From Dipteris shenzhenensis (Eukaryota; Polypodiophyta; Polypodiopsida; Gleicheniales), in the NCBI GenBank assembly GCA_047967505.1, contig CM106539.1: a stretch of DNA of 64,000 nucleotides; one strand, written 5' to 3'. Shown in pieces: positions 13,546-24,479 of the stretch. The first letter of the stretch is position 1. Each line of letters opens with the position of its first letter. Under the pieces are notes generated by a model. It had not been told where the DNA came from. It worked only from the letters and a program-made list of their open reading frames with translations, and ran no database searches. The position numbers and the translations under genes were made by a program.

Positions 13546-14570
13546 CATTCATACATATATACATGTGTAGTCATAGAAGATTGCATGGAACATAGCTATT
13601 CCAAAAGCTTTGGAATGTAACTATACCAAAATCTTTATGATGTAGATATATCATAATATAGAATTTGAAATCTAAGTGAGGACCACATGCCATTGGAGTT
13701 CACTCTTTGCCTAGTGGGTGTATCCCACACTTAACACATTCCATGGTATAATATCTCTTATGGGGGATGCAACAAACAATTGTTGGGATTTAACCATGCT
13801 CCCACATATAGCATGCATGTCAATGAGACAACTTGCCATGATCGCATTGGTCTCAAAGAGACCTTCCTAATTTAAGAATGGACCTCCTTTTGACTTCTAG
13901 ACTGCTTGCCATGATAGCTTTCCGAAGTTTAACCCAATCATTGAAGGAGAGGGTTTTGATGAGTAAAGGGGAGTTTTTTGCCAAAGCGTTGAGATCGTGA
14001 GTCCTAATAAAAGAAAAGAACTCAAAAACCTGGAAGCAGGAGACTATTGCCTGAGAAGAGGGAGAGGGAGTAGGAAGTGGGTTGTTGAGGGTCTTTGACT
14101 GGAGCGAGACATCCCAAGAATGTTTCTAAAAAGGAGGCGAGGAAAGAGGAAATCCGAGTTAGATCAGAGAGTCAAAAAGCCAAATAACGACCTTGATGAC
14201 TTAAAGGTCCTATGTGCAACCATCCAAAGTTGTAGGGGAAAGTGTGTGTGTGTAGTAGACATTTACAACACCCCTTTCCATAGTGAAGAGTAGACAAATT
14301 TGGAGTAGAAAAGAGAAATGTTTAATAGATCAACTTTGCAATAAACATCCACAAAAAATGAAGTAGCATCATTAAAGGATGAACAATTTTTTCAAAAGAG
14401 AAAAAGTGAGCATTAGAGCTTTGATAAGTCGTTGGCAGCATCACTTTTATTGAAGAGGGGAGTCTGCCTACCTACCACCATCGAACAAGCAAAATAGTGA
14501 GAACCAATTTTAACTTTGGTTGGGAAGACAGGTGTCATCAACACCCCTCCCTTGTTATTGGAGTCACAAT
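13535..14570. other. intergenic; faint - strand coding remnants near 14,400-14,570
   Basis: No intact gene. The - strand near 14,400-14,570 has a coding-like stretch that includes MVVGRQTPLFNKSDAANDL. It may belong to the reverse-transcriptase element to its right, but I cannot identify a domain. 13,851-13,892 repeats the motif at 4,731. Confidence 0.4.
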
Positions 14571-16212
14571 AAAGCTTAAGTAGCGAAGATAATGAACCTT
14601 TGTAAAAAAAAGTTTTGGTTTAATATGGAGCAATGTTTAGCACTATCAGTCAAAGGTTTATGAAGTAAAAATAATGCACATTTGTATTAAAAAAAGTTAA
14701 TGCAAATTGAAATAAGTGAGAGAGAGAAAGGGTTTAATTAAAAGAAATTTAATAAAATAGGGGTGGCTTGAGGGGGTTAAGAAAGGAGGAAAAGATCTTT
14801 AAAAAGTGTATGCAAAGAGGGAAAAAATTAGGAGCAGATAAAAGGTAAAAAGGAGGGTTGGGTAAGAGAGAGAGACAGAGAGAGGTTTAATGCAAGGGGT
14901 CTTATGAAGGACCATAGATTTAAAAAAACCTAAAGAAATTAATGAAAATTAAGGTGCCATGGAATGACAAGAGGTAGAGAAGAACAATATAAGGAGTCTT
15001 TAGTTATAATGAGACGGGGTAATGCAAAATAGAGAGGGGGAATTTTATGTATAAAGAAAGAAGGGGGAGCTAGATGTATTTATATAGAAGGGGGGATTTT
15101 CAAATAAATAAAAAGGGGAAGAAACTAGTAAAAAGAAAAGAAGGGGGGTTTTTTTAATTGGGAGGAGGGAAAGTTAAAAATACATAAATAAAAAGGGGGA
15201 AACCAGTAAAAAGAATGGGGAGATTTAGATACAACTATCTAGAAAGGGGAAAAATAAGAAGCGGGGACTCATATGTCGATGTGGACTATACATATAGAGT
15301 TATATAAAAACATAGGGGAGGATATGGGAAAGGAGAGAGAGGGAAGGGGGGTTTTAATAAAATAATCGAAGTAGAAAACTAAGGGGGGTTTAATTGTTTA
15401 AATTAACTAAAGAAAATTAAAGAAACGAGAGAGGGGGGAGGGGGGGAGGGGGGGAAATAAACAAGATAAAAGAGGTAATGAATAAACCTCAAAGTCCATG
15501 GTACGGTGGAGAAGATGGAGGCGGTGAAGAGATGGGAGTAGAGCTGTCACAAAGACAGCATCAAACGGTGGATGGAGGAGAGGACGGTAATTGGGAAGTT
15601 GATGGGCAAGGCCAGCTAGTCATCTAGAGTCGCGTAGGCTAGTAGCGAGAAATGATGGAGCACGAGGGGTGGAGCAATGAAGTAGAGACCATGGACAGAG
15701 GAGTGGGGAGATAGTGCTCAGTGAATAGAGGCAACGGGGAAACCAAAGGAGCTTAGAGCTCAGCAAATGGGGTAGACTCTAAAGCATAGCGGGCGTGGGT
15801 AGAGGATTAAAGTATTTGGGGGGGTTCGACAGCGAGTCAGTGGCACAATAGCAGAGGCCGCGATAGTTTAAGTAGGGAGCAACACACATAGAGGTGAGGC
15901 AATGCGTAGGGGGTGTGGGTAGAGGAGTTTAGAGCGGGGGTAGTAAGTAGTGCAAGAAGGGAAGGGGATAATATATAGGTAGGCTAGTCGGGGCTAGGTG
16001 ACTCAGGGGAGGTGAAGAGCCCGTGGAAGCGAAAGTGGGAAGGATGGTGGGGCCGCATTTCGATGTACACAGATAGCAATGCGAGGTGCAGACACGGCGG
16101 TGCACATGGGGACTTAAGGGATTTCAAATTTAATAATTAGGGGAGAGAAGGGGATATAGGGGGAATAGAGGAAGCATAGGGGAATGTAGGAAAAATAGGG
16201 GAGATAGGAGGG
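14571..16212 (+). repeat. X-Y-Z composite repeat, copy 1
   Basis: X (14,571-14,705), Y (14,706-15,968) and Z (15,969-16,212) recur at 18,448-20,140. X and Z are in the same orientation in both copies, but Y is reverse-complemented in copy 2. The Y arm is strongly purine-rich on this strand, with many GGGG and GAGA runs. It has no open reading frame of note. Position on both sides of the reverse-transcriptase remnant suggests terminal repeats of one element. Confidence 0.8.
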
Positions 16213-16760
16213 TTTAGGGGAAGATAGGGGAAAATTAAAATTTGGGAGAGTAGGAGAAATAGGGGAATTAGGGGAGAATAGGGATATTAGGGGGAACAGG
16301 GGAACTTAGGATAAAAGGGGGGGTTAGGAAAAATAGGAGAATTTAAATTTTGAAAAAGGCAAATTAATTTATTTAAAAATATAGGGATATAAGGGCAATA
16401 TAGGGAAAAATAGGGAACTAAGAATTAGGAAATTAGGAAAAAATAGGAGAATTAAGTCAAAAAATAGGGATATAAGAATTAGGAGATATAAGGGAAAAAT
16501 AGGGAAAAGGTTTAGGGAAAAAGGAAACAAAAATTTTAAAAAAGGGGGATAGGGGAAATTAGGGATAATAGGGGAGGTTATGGGAAATTAGAAAAAAATG
16601 GGAAATTTTTGGAAAAGTAGAGAGAAAAGGGGGGGAAATTGGGGGAATTCCGGGGAAAATAGGGGAAAAAAAGGAGGCGGGGGAGGTGGGGAGGGGGGGT
16701 AAGGAAAGATGTAAAGTAAATGTAAAGGGGGAATGAATAGGAAGTGTGTGTGTGTGTACG
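16140..16760 (+). repeat. degenerate TAGGGGA-type G-rich tract
   Basis: Dozens of GGG or GGGG runs are separated by A/T-rich spacers of 2-8 bases (tagggga, ataggggaa). The tract is dense enough for G-quadruplexes on the + strand. It overlaps the end of block Z and continues towards the reverse-transcriptase remnant. Proline-rich open frames on the - strand are composition artefacts. Confidence 0.7.
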
Positions 16761-16799
16761 TACCTGCCCCAGTAGAGTACATCACACAAGGTGAGACAG

Positions 16800-16826
16800 T
16801 AGGTCATCATCGAGTGTGATGACCTA
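16800..16826. other. perfect 10-bp inverted repeat with 7-nt loop
   Basis: TAGGTCATCA and TGATGACCTA flank TCGAGTG. On the - strand it lies just beyond the end of the reverse-transcriptase remnant, so it could be a 3' RNA hairpin of that element. Confidence 0.6.
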
Positions 16827-16849
16827 TTATCTACCCGAAAAGGGAAAGA

Positions 16850-18447
16850 AGTGTGTAAAAATTTAGTTTTAGATGTGGAAAGGAATTTGAGGCAATGTAG
16901 TTTTTGTGAATAATTTTACTGATTCTATGAGGAACGAAGCCGTTGTCTTTGCAAATGTCAATAAGTAAGGATAAATGAAACAAGGCATCAAATTCATTAG
17001 AACATGAGTAAAGGATAGGGAGAAGGAAGGTTAGGCAGACTTCATATGATGAGGAAAAAGGTCGGTTGCTATGGCAGTAGATAAGGGAGATGGTGGGAAA
17101 TTTGAGGAGTTTTTTCTTCCAAACAAATGTAGAAGAAAAATCTCCAAGAAAAGGGGGGGAAAAAGAGATGTGAGTGTTTAAAAAGGTGCAAGAGAGTCCT
17201 ATGAGATTTTGGTTGGTGTTGATAAAGGAGGAGGTTAAGCTACATTTGAGGGAGATGATGTAAAGTGGGTAGATGGTAAGGGGGTCATCCTCATTGAGAG
17301 GTTTGGAGGGGTCAAGGAAATTAGTGATGAGGGGATGATTGATGAAGAGGATGTCATCGACATACCTAAAGGTAAGGAGAAAGAGAGAGAGAGAGTGGGA
17401 AAGGCCAAGACATGCTAATTTCTTTATGAACTTGAATTCGAAGGAAGTGAGATAAAGGTGGCACTAAAGAGGTAAACAAGAGAAGCCCATGGGGATGCCT
17501 TTAGATTGGGTCCAGCAAAGAGAGCCAGCCTGGATAACACATGAATCAAGAAGAAGGTGGTTGTAGCTTAGAAATGTATCAAAGCTAAAAAGAGTTTTTA
17601 CATTAACCCTTTTTGTGAGGTGGAAACTACCAAATTTGAGATAGAAGCCTTTGTAGCCTACTTTAGAAGCAAATTTGCAAAAATAGGTGAGGGATTCCAT
17701 AAGGCTAAAAGGGCCAAAGTGGGGAATAGCTTCATAGCAGTTTGCTATGTCAGCAGAATATAAGGAATGAATCTCAAGGGGTAAATTGATGAGGAACTGT
17801 AAGTTAGAATCAATGCCCCAAAGCATGTTTGTGGATACATTGAGAAATTTTTTATAAGTGGAATGTTGTTTTTCTCCCTCGAGGGAGATGACATTTTTTA
17901 GCTCTTTGAACCTTGAGGCTAAGAGATCAATGAGGAGAAGATGCAGTTATGGATTTTGGTAAGCCAACAAAAGCTATGTTTGTGTGCCTTATAGGTACAC
18001 ATGAGAGGGTAAAGAATTGAAAGTAAAAGGAAGATTGAGGGAATCAAGGGTAATAGCAAGGGATGAAAGAGTAGTGGAAGGGGGGTTGGATGAGGGTAGA
18101 AATTCAAGGGAGTTTAATCTTTCAAGGGTCAGGGTGTGTACTAAAAATTTGCCAAGAATGATGGGAGTTTGGCAAGCCTTATCTAGGCCAGTGATGAATA
18201 CATGGCCAAGAAGCCAGTTAACTTCGTCCCAAAAACAATTTTATCTTCAAGAGGAGACTTATGGATTTTAAAGAGGGGAAAGAAGGCACGGAAATCTTTC
18301 CAAAAAAGATGGGAGAGGTTTTTAAAAGAGGAGTAGGGTCCAAGTTAAGGGAGAGACAGACATCATGGAAGGTTTGAATGCATTCTTGAAGAGCAAGATG
18401 TGGATCTAAGGGTAAGATGGGAATGTGCTTTAGCCACACACTTATCA
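16850..18447 (-). pseudogene. reverse transcriptase remnant, Penelope-like
   Basis: Read on the - strand from about 18,447 downwards. There is an early FFPLFKIHKSP-like motif (near 18,280) and then a 120-codon stretch at 17,826-17,464 with DIANCYEAIPHFGPFS, containing the first catalytic Asp, and TQSKGIPMGFSCLPL. After one stop come a CHLYLTSFEFKFIKKL segment and the active site RYVDDILFINHP near 17,350. The GIPMG box followed by a Tyr/Phe-rich helix and RYVDD is unlike the copia, Ty3 and L1-type enzymes in this window and fits Penelope-like elements best; another unusual RT class is possible. No GIY-YIG endonuclease was found. Stops and frameshifts make it a pseudogene. Confidence 0.6.
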
Positions 18448-19682
18448 AGCTTAAGTAGCGAAGATAATGAACCTTTGTAAAAAAAGTTTTGCTTTAATGC
18501 AAAGCAATGTTTAGCACTATCAATCAAAGGTTTATGAAGTAAAAATAATGCAGATTTGTATTAAAAAAAGTTAATGCAACTTCCTTTTGGCACTACTTAC
18601 TACCCCCGCTCTAAACTCCTCTACCCACACCCCCCCTACGCACTGTCTCACCTCTACGTGCATCGCTCCCTACTTAAACTGTCGCGGCCTCTACTGGTGC
18701 GCCACTGACTCACTGTCAGAACCTCCCTAAATACTTTAATCCTCTACCTGTGCCCACTCTGCTTTAAGAGTCTACCCCATTCGCTGAGCTCTAAGCTCCC
18801 TCGGTTTCCCTGCTGCCTCTAATTAGTGAGCACTATCCCCCCACTCCTCTATCCACGGTCTCTACTTCATTGCTCTACCCCTCGTGCTCCGTTATTTCTC
18901 GCTGCCAGCCTATGCGACTCTGTGACTAGTTGGCCCTGCCTATCAACTTCCCAATTACTGTACTTGCATTCTCCTCTCCTCCGTCCGCCGTTCGATGCTG
19001 TCTTTGTAATAGCTCTGCTCAGTTCCTCTCTGATCCGCTCCATCACTTCATTGCCCTCGTCCATGCCTTCACGCTTCTCCATCGTACCATGGACTCTGAG
19101 GTTTATTCATTACCTCTTTTGTCTTGTTTCTTTCCCCCCCCGCTCGTTTCTTTAATTTTCTTTAGTTAATTTAAACAATTAAGCCCCCGTCCGTTTTCTA
19201 CTTTGACTATTTCATTGAAACCCCCCTTCCCTCTCTCCTTTCCCCTACCCTCCCCTATGTTTTTATATAACTCTACATGTACAGTCCACGTCGACATCTA
19301 AGTCCCCCCTTCTTATTTTTCCCCTTTCTAGATAGTTTTATCTAAATCTCCCCTTTCTTTTTATTGGTTTCCCCCTTTCTATTTATGTACTTTTAACTTT
19401 CTCTCCTCCCAATTAAAAAAACCCCCCTTCTTTTCTTTACTGGTTTCTTCCCCTTTTTATTTATTTTAAAATCCCCCCTTCTATATAAATACATCTAGTT
19501 CCCCTTCTTTCTTTATACATAAAATTCCCCCTCTCTATTTTGCATTACCCCCTCTCATTATAACTAAAGACTCCTTACCTTGTTCTTCTCTACCTCTTGT
19601 CGTTCCATGGCACCTTAATTTTCATTAATTTCTTTGGGTTTTTTTAAATCTATGGTCCTTCATAATACCCCTTGCATTAAAC

Positions 19683-19733
<51 letters not shown>

Positions 19734-20140
19734 CAACCCCTCCTTTTTACCTTTTATTTGCTCCCAATTTTTTCCCTCTTTGCTTACACTTTCTAAAGAT
19801 CTTTTCCTCCTTTTTTAACCCCCTCAAGCCACCCCTATCTTATTAAATTCCTTTTAATTAAACCCTTTCTCTCTTTCACTTATTTCCATTGGTTAATATA
19901 TAGGTAGGCTAGTTGGGGCTGGGGGAGTCGAGGGAGGTGAAGAGCCCAAGGAAGCGGAAGCGAGAAGGATGGTGGGGCCGCATTTTGATGTACATGAATA
20001 GTGATGCAAGGTGCAGACAGGGTGGTGCACATGAAGACTTCAGGGATTTAGAATTTATTAATTAGGGGAGAGTAGGGGATATAGGGGGAATAGAGGAAGC
20101 ATAGGGGAAGTAGGAAAAAATAGGGGAGATAGAGGGTTTG
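18448..20140 (+). repeat. X-Y-Z composite repeat, copy 2, with Y inverted
   Basis: X' (18,448-18,579) and Z' (19,894-20,140) are direct copies of 14,571-14,705 and 15,969-16,212. The middle block (18,580-19,889) is the reverse complement of 14,706-15,968, so it appears pyrimidine-rich here. It includes an expanded (CT)n at about 19,688-19,728. Breakpoints lie next to TTAATGCAA on the left and TAATATATAGG on the right. Open frames inside it are low-complexity. Confidence 0.85.
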
Positions 20141-20427
20141 ATGAGACAAAATACAATGCCCATTTGCCTTTGAAATAATTTTTGTGATGTCTAAACAAAA
20201 GTTGCACACATAATTACCACTTGGAAAAACCTTTGCCATGTACTACTTGAGGATTATGAAAAACTTGGAAAAGCTACACAACACGGATAAGATAGAAGTG
20301 TGGATTATCCACTCCATAATTTAGAGGGATGGTTCTATGAATGTATTACATTAGCAAAGTTATTCTAACAAAGATCACATTCTCTTAGCCACATGGCCCA
20401 CGAAACATAGCAAGGGGACAACACTCT

Positions 20428-20690
20428 TCATTTTGAACTTTGATCATTTGGTTGAACCCCTTTCTGGTGCATGAGTGCATACAATTCCAAATCCAACATA
20501 CCCTGTTCTTGCTTAGCATCTCCCAAGATCATGGCAATCCATGAAACCACATCACAATTAGGCAACTCATCAAAGAGATGATTTGCATCCTCCACGCTCC
20601 CACATTTTGCATAAGTATACACCAAATTGTCACCTATAAATACATGTATCTCAAAGCATCCCTTCACTGCTTGAGAGTGTATGTCTCTAA
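20428..20690 (-). pseudogene. PPR fragment
   Basis: The - strand encodes VYTYAKCGSVEDANHLFDEL, then NCDVVSWIAMILG and LELYALMHQKGVQPND. These are parts of consecutive P-, L- and S-type plant PPR repeats. There is no start codon context and the flanking frames are broken. Confidence 0.85.
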
Positions 20691-20759
20691 CTTTATCTAG
20701 GGTCCTATTTTCACAATGTTCCCATCAATTTTTGTCCCCACATCAAGCGTTTCCACACT

Positions 20760-21260
20760 ACTGCAAGCCTTCAATATACCAATGTAAGTATGATTATCTA
20801 GGATTGTGCCCCCCTGCTGCATCTATGCATAGAGTTTAAAAGCCAGCAATCTATCTTCCTTCTAGGCATAACCCAAGATCATGGTAGTCCAAGAAGCCAC
20901 ATCATGATGAGGCAACTCATCAAAGGCATGACATGCATCCTCTGTGACCTCACATTTCACATAAGTATCCACCAAAGTGGGTACCTACAACTCCAAAGGC
21001 CGCACACCATCTTCTTTCTGGGCATACACCATATGACGATGCACCATCGCATCATAGACATGCTGTGCATCCTCCATGCTCCCACATTTTGCATGCATGC
21101 TGAATAAAATGGTTCTAACAAATACATTTGACTCACATCCATGATTCACTACATGAGAGTGCATAGCTATTCCTTTCTCTAGGTACCCTGTTTTCACATA
21201 GCTTCTATGTACTTGGTCCCATTCTTGTAGTGCTACTAGGCTATTGTAAGAATCAAAGGT
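20760..21260 (-). pseudogene. PPR fragment
   Basis: The best-preserved part is 21,197-20,985: KTGYLEKGIAMHSHVVNHG, FSMHAKCGSMEDAQHVYDAM and AQKEDGVRPLEL. A further repeat is detectable towards 20,760 in another frame. It continues the row of PPR pieces in the same orientation as its neighbours, so all may come from one ancestral gene or a tandem array. Confidence 0.8.
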
Positions 21261-21279
21261 AGCAACAAAAGTTCAATCA

Positions 21280-22230
21280 TTTGGTTGAAACCCTTTTCGA
21301 TGCATCAGTGCATATAATTCCAAAGCTAGTATACCCTCTTCTTGCTCAGCATATCCCAAGATCATGGTAGTTCATGAAACCACATCATAATTACACAACT
21401 GATTAAAGACATTGCATTGCTTCCATGCAAATCTATGCGCAAGGATCGAATCAATGCAAACCTCGATCATACTTATCAAAGACATGTTGTGCATCCTCTA
21501 TCATCCCACATCTCACGTATGCATCCACCAACATTGCATGTACAAAGGCATCTGGCTCAAATCGAGTGTTCATTGCTTGGTAGAGGATGGCTCTACCTAT
21601 CTCTGAACACCCTCATTTAATATCTTTAACCTCAATTTGCTCCTACACCCTCATTTAATATCTTTAACATCAATGTGCTCCTACATTTCTAGTGTTGCCC
21701 AACTATTGTATGCCCTTCAATGCTACAATGAAAGTGTCTGAACACCTTCTAGGAGCATTTGTGTATACAACTCCAAAGCCAGTCCATCCACTTCCTTTTG
21801 GGAATAACCTAAAATCATGGAATGAAAGTTTGACAATTTGTCCGAACACCTTCTAGGAGCATTTGTGTATACAACTCCAAAGCCAGTCCATCCACTTCCT
21901 TCTGGGAATAACCTGAAATAATGGCATTCTAAAAAACATAACTCATCAAAGACATTCTGTGCATCCTCCATGCTCCAACACTTGGCATATGTATCCATCA
22001 AAGAATTACTTGTACACATACATCTGATTCCAATCCAGTTAGCTTGCTTGCCATCTTTCAACACTTTTGTCATTAACTTGCAAGACAACAATGCATTGAC
22101 ACAAGTTCTATAATTTTCTATAACACCCTCCTAGCACATCTGGGAAATTGCAACGACATGTTGTGCATCCTCCATGCTCCCACATTTTGCATACATGTCT
22201 AACAAAATGGTTGTAGTGCTACTCTCTCTC
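21280..22230 (-). pseudogene. PPR fragments with internal duplication
   Basis: Pieces in several frames: LMDTYAKCWSMEDAQNVFDEL, FHSMILGYSQKEVDGLALEL, and at 22,131-22,230 LLDMYAKCGSMEDAQHV. About 77 bp around 21,740-21,815 are repeated at 21,838-21,915, and a short segment is duplicated near 21,615-21,670. Stops and shifts are frequent, so nothing functional remains. Confidence 0.8.
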
Positions 22231-22770
22231 TCTCCCCCCCCCCCCCGTCCCTCCCTCCCTCTCCCTCCTCCTACCTCTCCCGAAGCTCCCTGTTGCTCTT
22301 CATGAACCTCAAAATGCCTCCACATCTTAGGTTTGGGATTAGTCTCCTTTATATATAGTAAAATAGCGATAGAGATAGAGATATAGAAGAGAAGAGAGAG
22401 AAAGCTATAGAGTAGTATAACAACCCCAATACATAACTATACTAATAGGGGCCCCTAGTGAGAAAAAACCCCCTATTGGTGTGGGGCGAGGGGGGGGGGG
22501 AGTGGTATATGATGGCAAAATATTTAGGGATAAAGAGGGGAAGGCTTGAATTAGATAAAGGGGGGAGGGGGAGGGGCAATAATTAGTCTCACGTGGGGGG
22601 ATTGAATTAAATAAAAGGGGGAGGGGGAGGAGCATTAAAGAGAAGGGACTTGTAATGCTGGGGAGGGGAGGACCACTTATGAAGGGCATGAAAGAGGAAA
22701 TGAAATCTCAAAGGGGGAGGGGGATGAGGGAGGATTTATAATACTATTATAAGGAAAGGGGCATATAATA
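22230..22770. repeat. low-complexity C/T then G-rich tract
   Basis: 22,228-22,290 is CT- and C-rich. 22,485-22,735 consists of GGGGGAGGGGG-type runs. The long open frames here on the - strand are Pro- and Ser-rich artefacts. Confidence 0.7.
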
Positions 22771-22777
22771 TTACTTA

Positions 22778-22850
22778 TAGCTTAGTGGTAGGGCTCACTC
22801 GTGGAAAAAGAAGGTTTTGGATTCAAATATTTTCTTGAACATTTGGGGAA
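22778..22850 (+). repeat. tRNA-like SINE head with A and B boxes
   Basis: TAGCTTAGTGGTAGGGC (22,778-22,794) fits a Pol III A box. GGTTTTGGATTCAAAT (22,813-22,828) fits a degraded B box with roughly tRNA spacing. No acceptor stem is seen, so this is a tRNA-derived SINE or tRNA relic and not a working tRNA gene. Confidence 0.5.
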
Positions 22851-22873
22851 GCCCCCCTTGGACAGAGTCTATG

Positions 22874-22999
22874 CATAAAATAAATTAAGCCATGGAGAAA
22901 CATAGGTTAATTAATACATAAATAAACTAAGCCATAGAGAAACATAGGTTAATTAAAGAATAAATAAATTAAGCCATAGATAAACATAGGTTAATTAAG
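22874..22999 (+). repeat. three tandem 42-bp units
   Basis: The unit, containing taagccatagagaaacatag and then gttaattaa, occurs three times with small changes. Confidence 0.85.
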
Positions 23000-23344
23000 C
23001 CCACATGCACCAAAATTAATTAATTAATGTGTTAGAATAGGAGACGTGAATTTATAAATAGTCCCTCCTCCCCCTCCCAGTTTTAGCACTCTTTAATGCC
23101 TTGCCCCATCTCAAGTGGCTCCCTCTTTTACCATCCTACCCTCTAATATTTTGGAGCTAGCGGGAACATGGTGAATGAGCGTTTGCTCCTCTGTGGTGTT
23201 CACAACATTTGGAGTGAAGAGGTTGAGATGGGGGGATGAAGAGAGTGAAGATCATGAGGGTGATGAGATGTCTGACAACAAGCAAGGTAGCTGTGCAAAT
23301 CCAGTATCGGTGTCAGAAGTGAGGCAAAATCCGAGGGGAAAGGT
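23000..23344. other. short intergenic stretch, no gene seen
   Basis: Mixed AT-rich and C/T-rich sequence. No feature recognised before the LINE fragment. Confidence 0.4.
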
Positions 23345-23345
23345 T

Positions 23346-23939
23346 TGAAGGCAAAATCAGAGGGGAAAGGTTCGATGAAAAAGGATCGTGCCCTTGGGTC
23401 AGATGGACTCACGGCTGAGTTTTATATCAAATTTTGGGATATCCTGGGACATGATCTAGTAGAGATGGTCAATGCTTCAATGGCAAGAGGAACGTTATCA
23501 CAAGATGTTAATACAAGGTTGATCAAGCTTTTCCCAAAAAGCAAAGCAAGATACAGATTGGTGACTGGAGGCCAACTCAATACTTCATACAAGGCGATCG
23601 CAAAGGTCCTCTCACTCCGTATCAGGGACATGTGTATGTAGGCAGTTGACAAAGAACAATGTGGGTTTGTAAAGGCTAGTGAGATATTTGATAATATATT
23701 GAATGTTAGTCTTATCGTGGACTATACTTTAGTCAACCATAAGGCAGAAAGGCATGTTATTTGGGTTAGATATAGACAAAGCGTATGAGCACATCACATG
23801 GGACTTCCAAAAGAGAAAATTAAGGCTTTTATTTTCTACAAAAATATATATTTGTGATTGGGCTAAGTTGCACTTGCTATTTGTATCCCTTGAAATCCTC
23901 CATCTTTTTCTCCTCCCTTCCCCCTCCCCCTCTCCCCCC

Positions 23940-23992
<53 letters not shown>

Positions 23993-24150
23993 TGCTCTTC
24001 TTTTCTCCTCTCTCTCTTAGCTTTCAATTTAGCCCCTTCTCCGTTCACCATCTTGGGCAGGCCACATGAATGTTGTTCGCTTGTTGTACTTAGGGTCTTT
24101 TATTGGGACTGACCGGGATAATGGGAATGCTTCATAAATAATTCATAAGG
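23346..24150 (+). pseudogene. LINE reverse-transcriptase fragment
   Basis: The + strand encodes the start of a non-LTR RT domain: ALGSDGLTAEFYIKFWDIL, LIKLFPKSKARYR, NTSYKAIAKVLSLRIR, EQCGFVKASEIFDNILNV, then GLDIDKAYEHITWDF in another frame. The last equals the box holding the first catalytic Asp. A (C)n(CT)n microsatellite (23,930-23,990) then interrupts the sequence, and a short LGSFIGTDRDNGN-like piece follows it. No YADD box survives. Endonuclease and 3' end are missing. Confidence 0.8.
23930..23992. repeat. poly(C)-(CT)n microsatellite
   Basis: About 18 C residues are followed by about 20 CT units, inside the LINE fragment. Confidence 0.9.
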
Positions 24151-24398
24151 CCTGCTGAGACATGCAGCGTGGAAAAGAGGGCGGAAAGGAGAGAGAGATA
24201 GAGAGAGCGCGATGGCATTATGTCCAAGTTAGAGTGTAGTTGCTTAGGAATATGCCTAAATATTCTTAATGTCACTTCTCAAGCCGATATGGCTACCTTT
24301 GAGGTAGGCCCAAAGGCATGTTGCGTACTTAACCCGGCGATAGTATTAAGGGCTTGTTCGATGGGGAGCTCTTGCTGCTGCTGAAACCGGACTTCCAT

Positions 24399-24470
24399 CG
24401 TGCTCTCGATCTTTGGCTCCCCAGCGCAGGTGCTCTCGATCTTTGGCCCCCAGCACCGGTGCTCTGCTCG
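24399..24470 (+). repeat. short tandem repeat of about 30 bp
   Basis: The unit tgctctcgatctttggc occurs twice in full, and a third partial copy begins at 24,460. The surroundings are unusually GC-rich. Confidence 0.7.
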
Positions 24471-24479
24471 AATTATTTA

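Noticed and set aside
18826-19169. Open frames in the pyrimidine-rich block Y'
   Set aside because: Low-complexity Ser/Leu/Pro sequences; the reverse-complement copy at 14,706-15,968 does not keep them.
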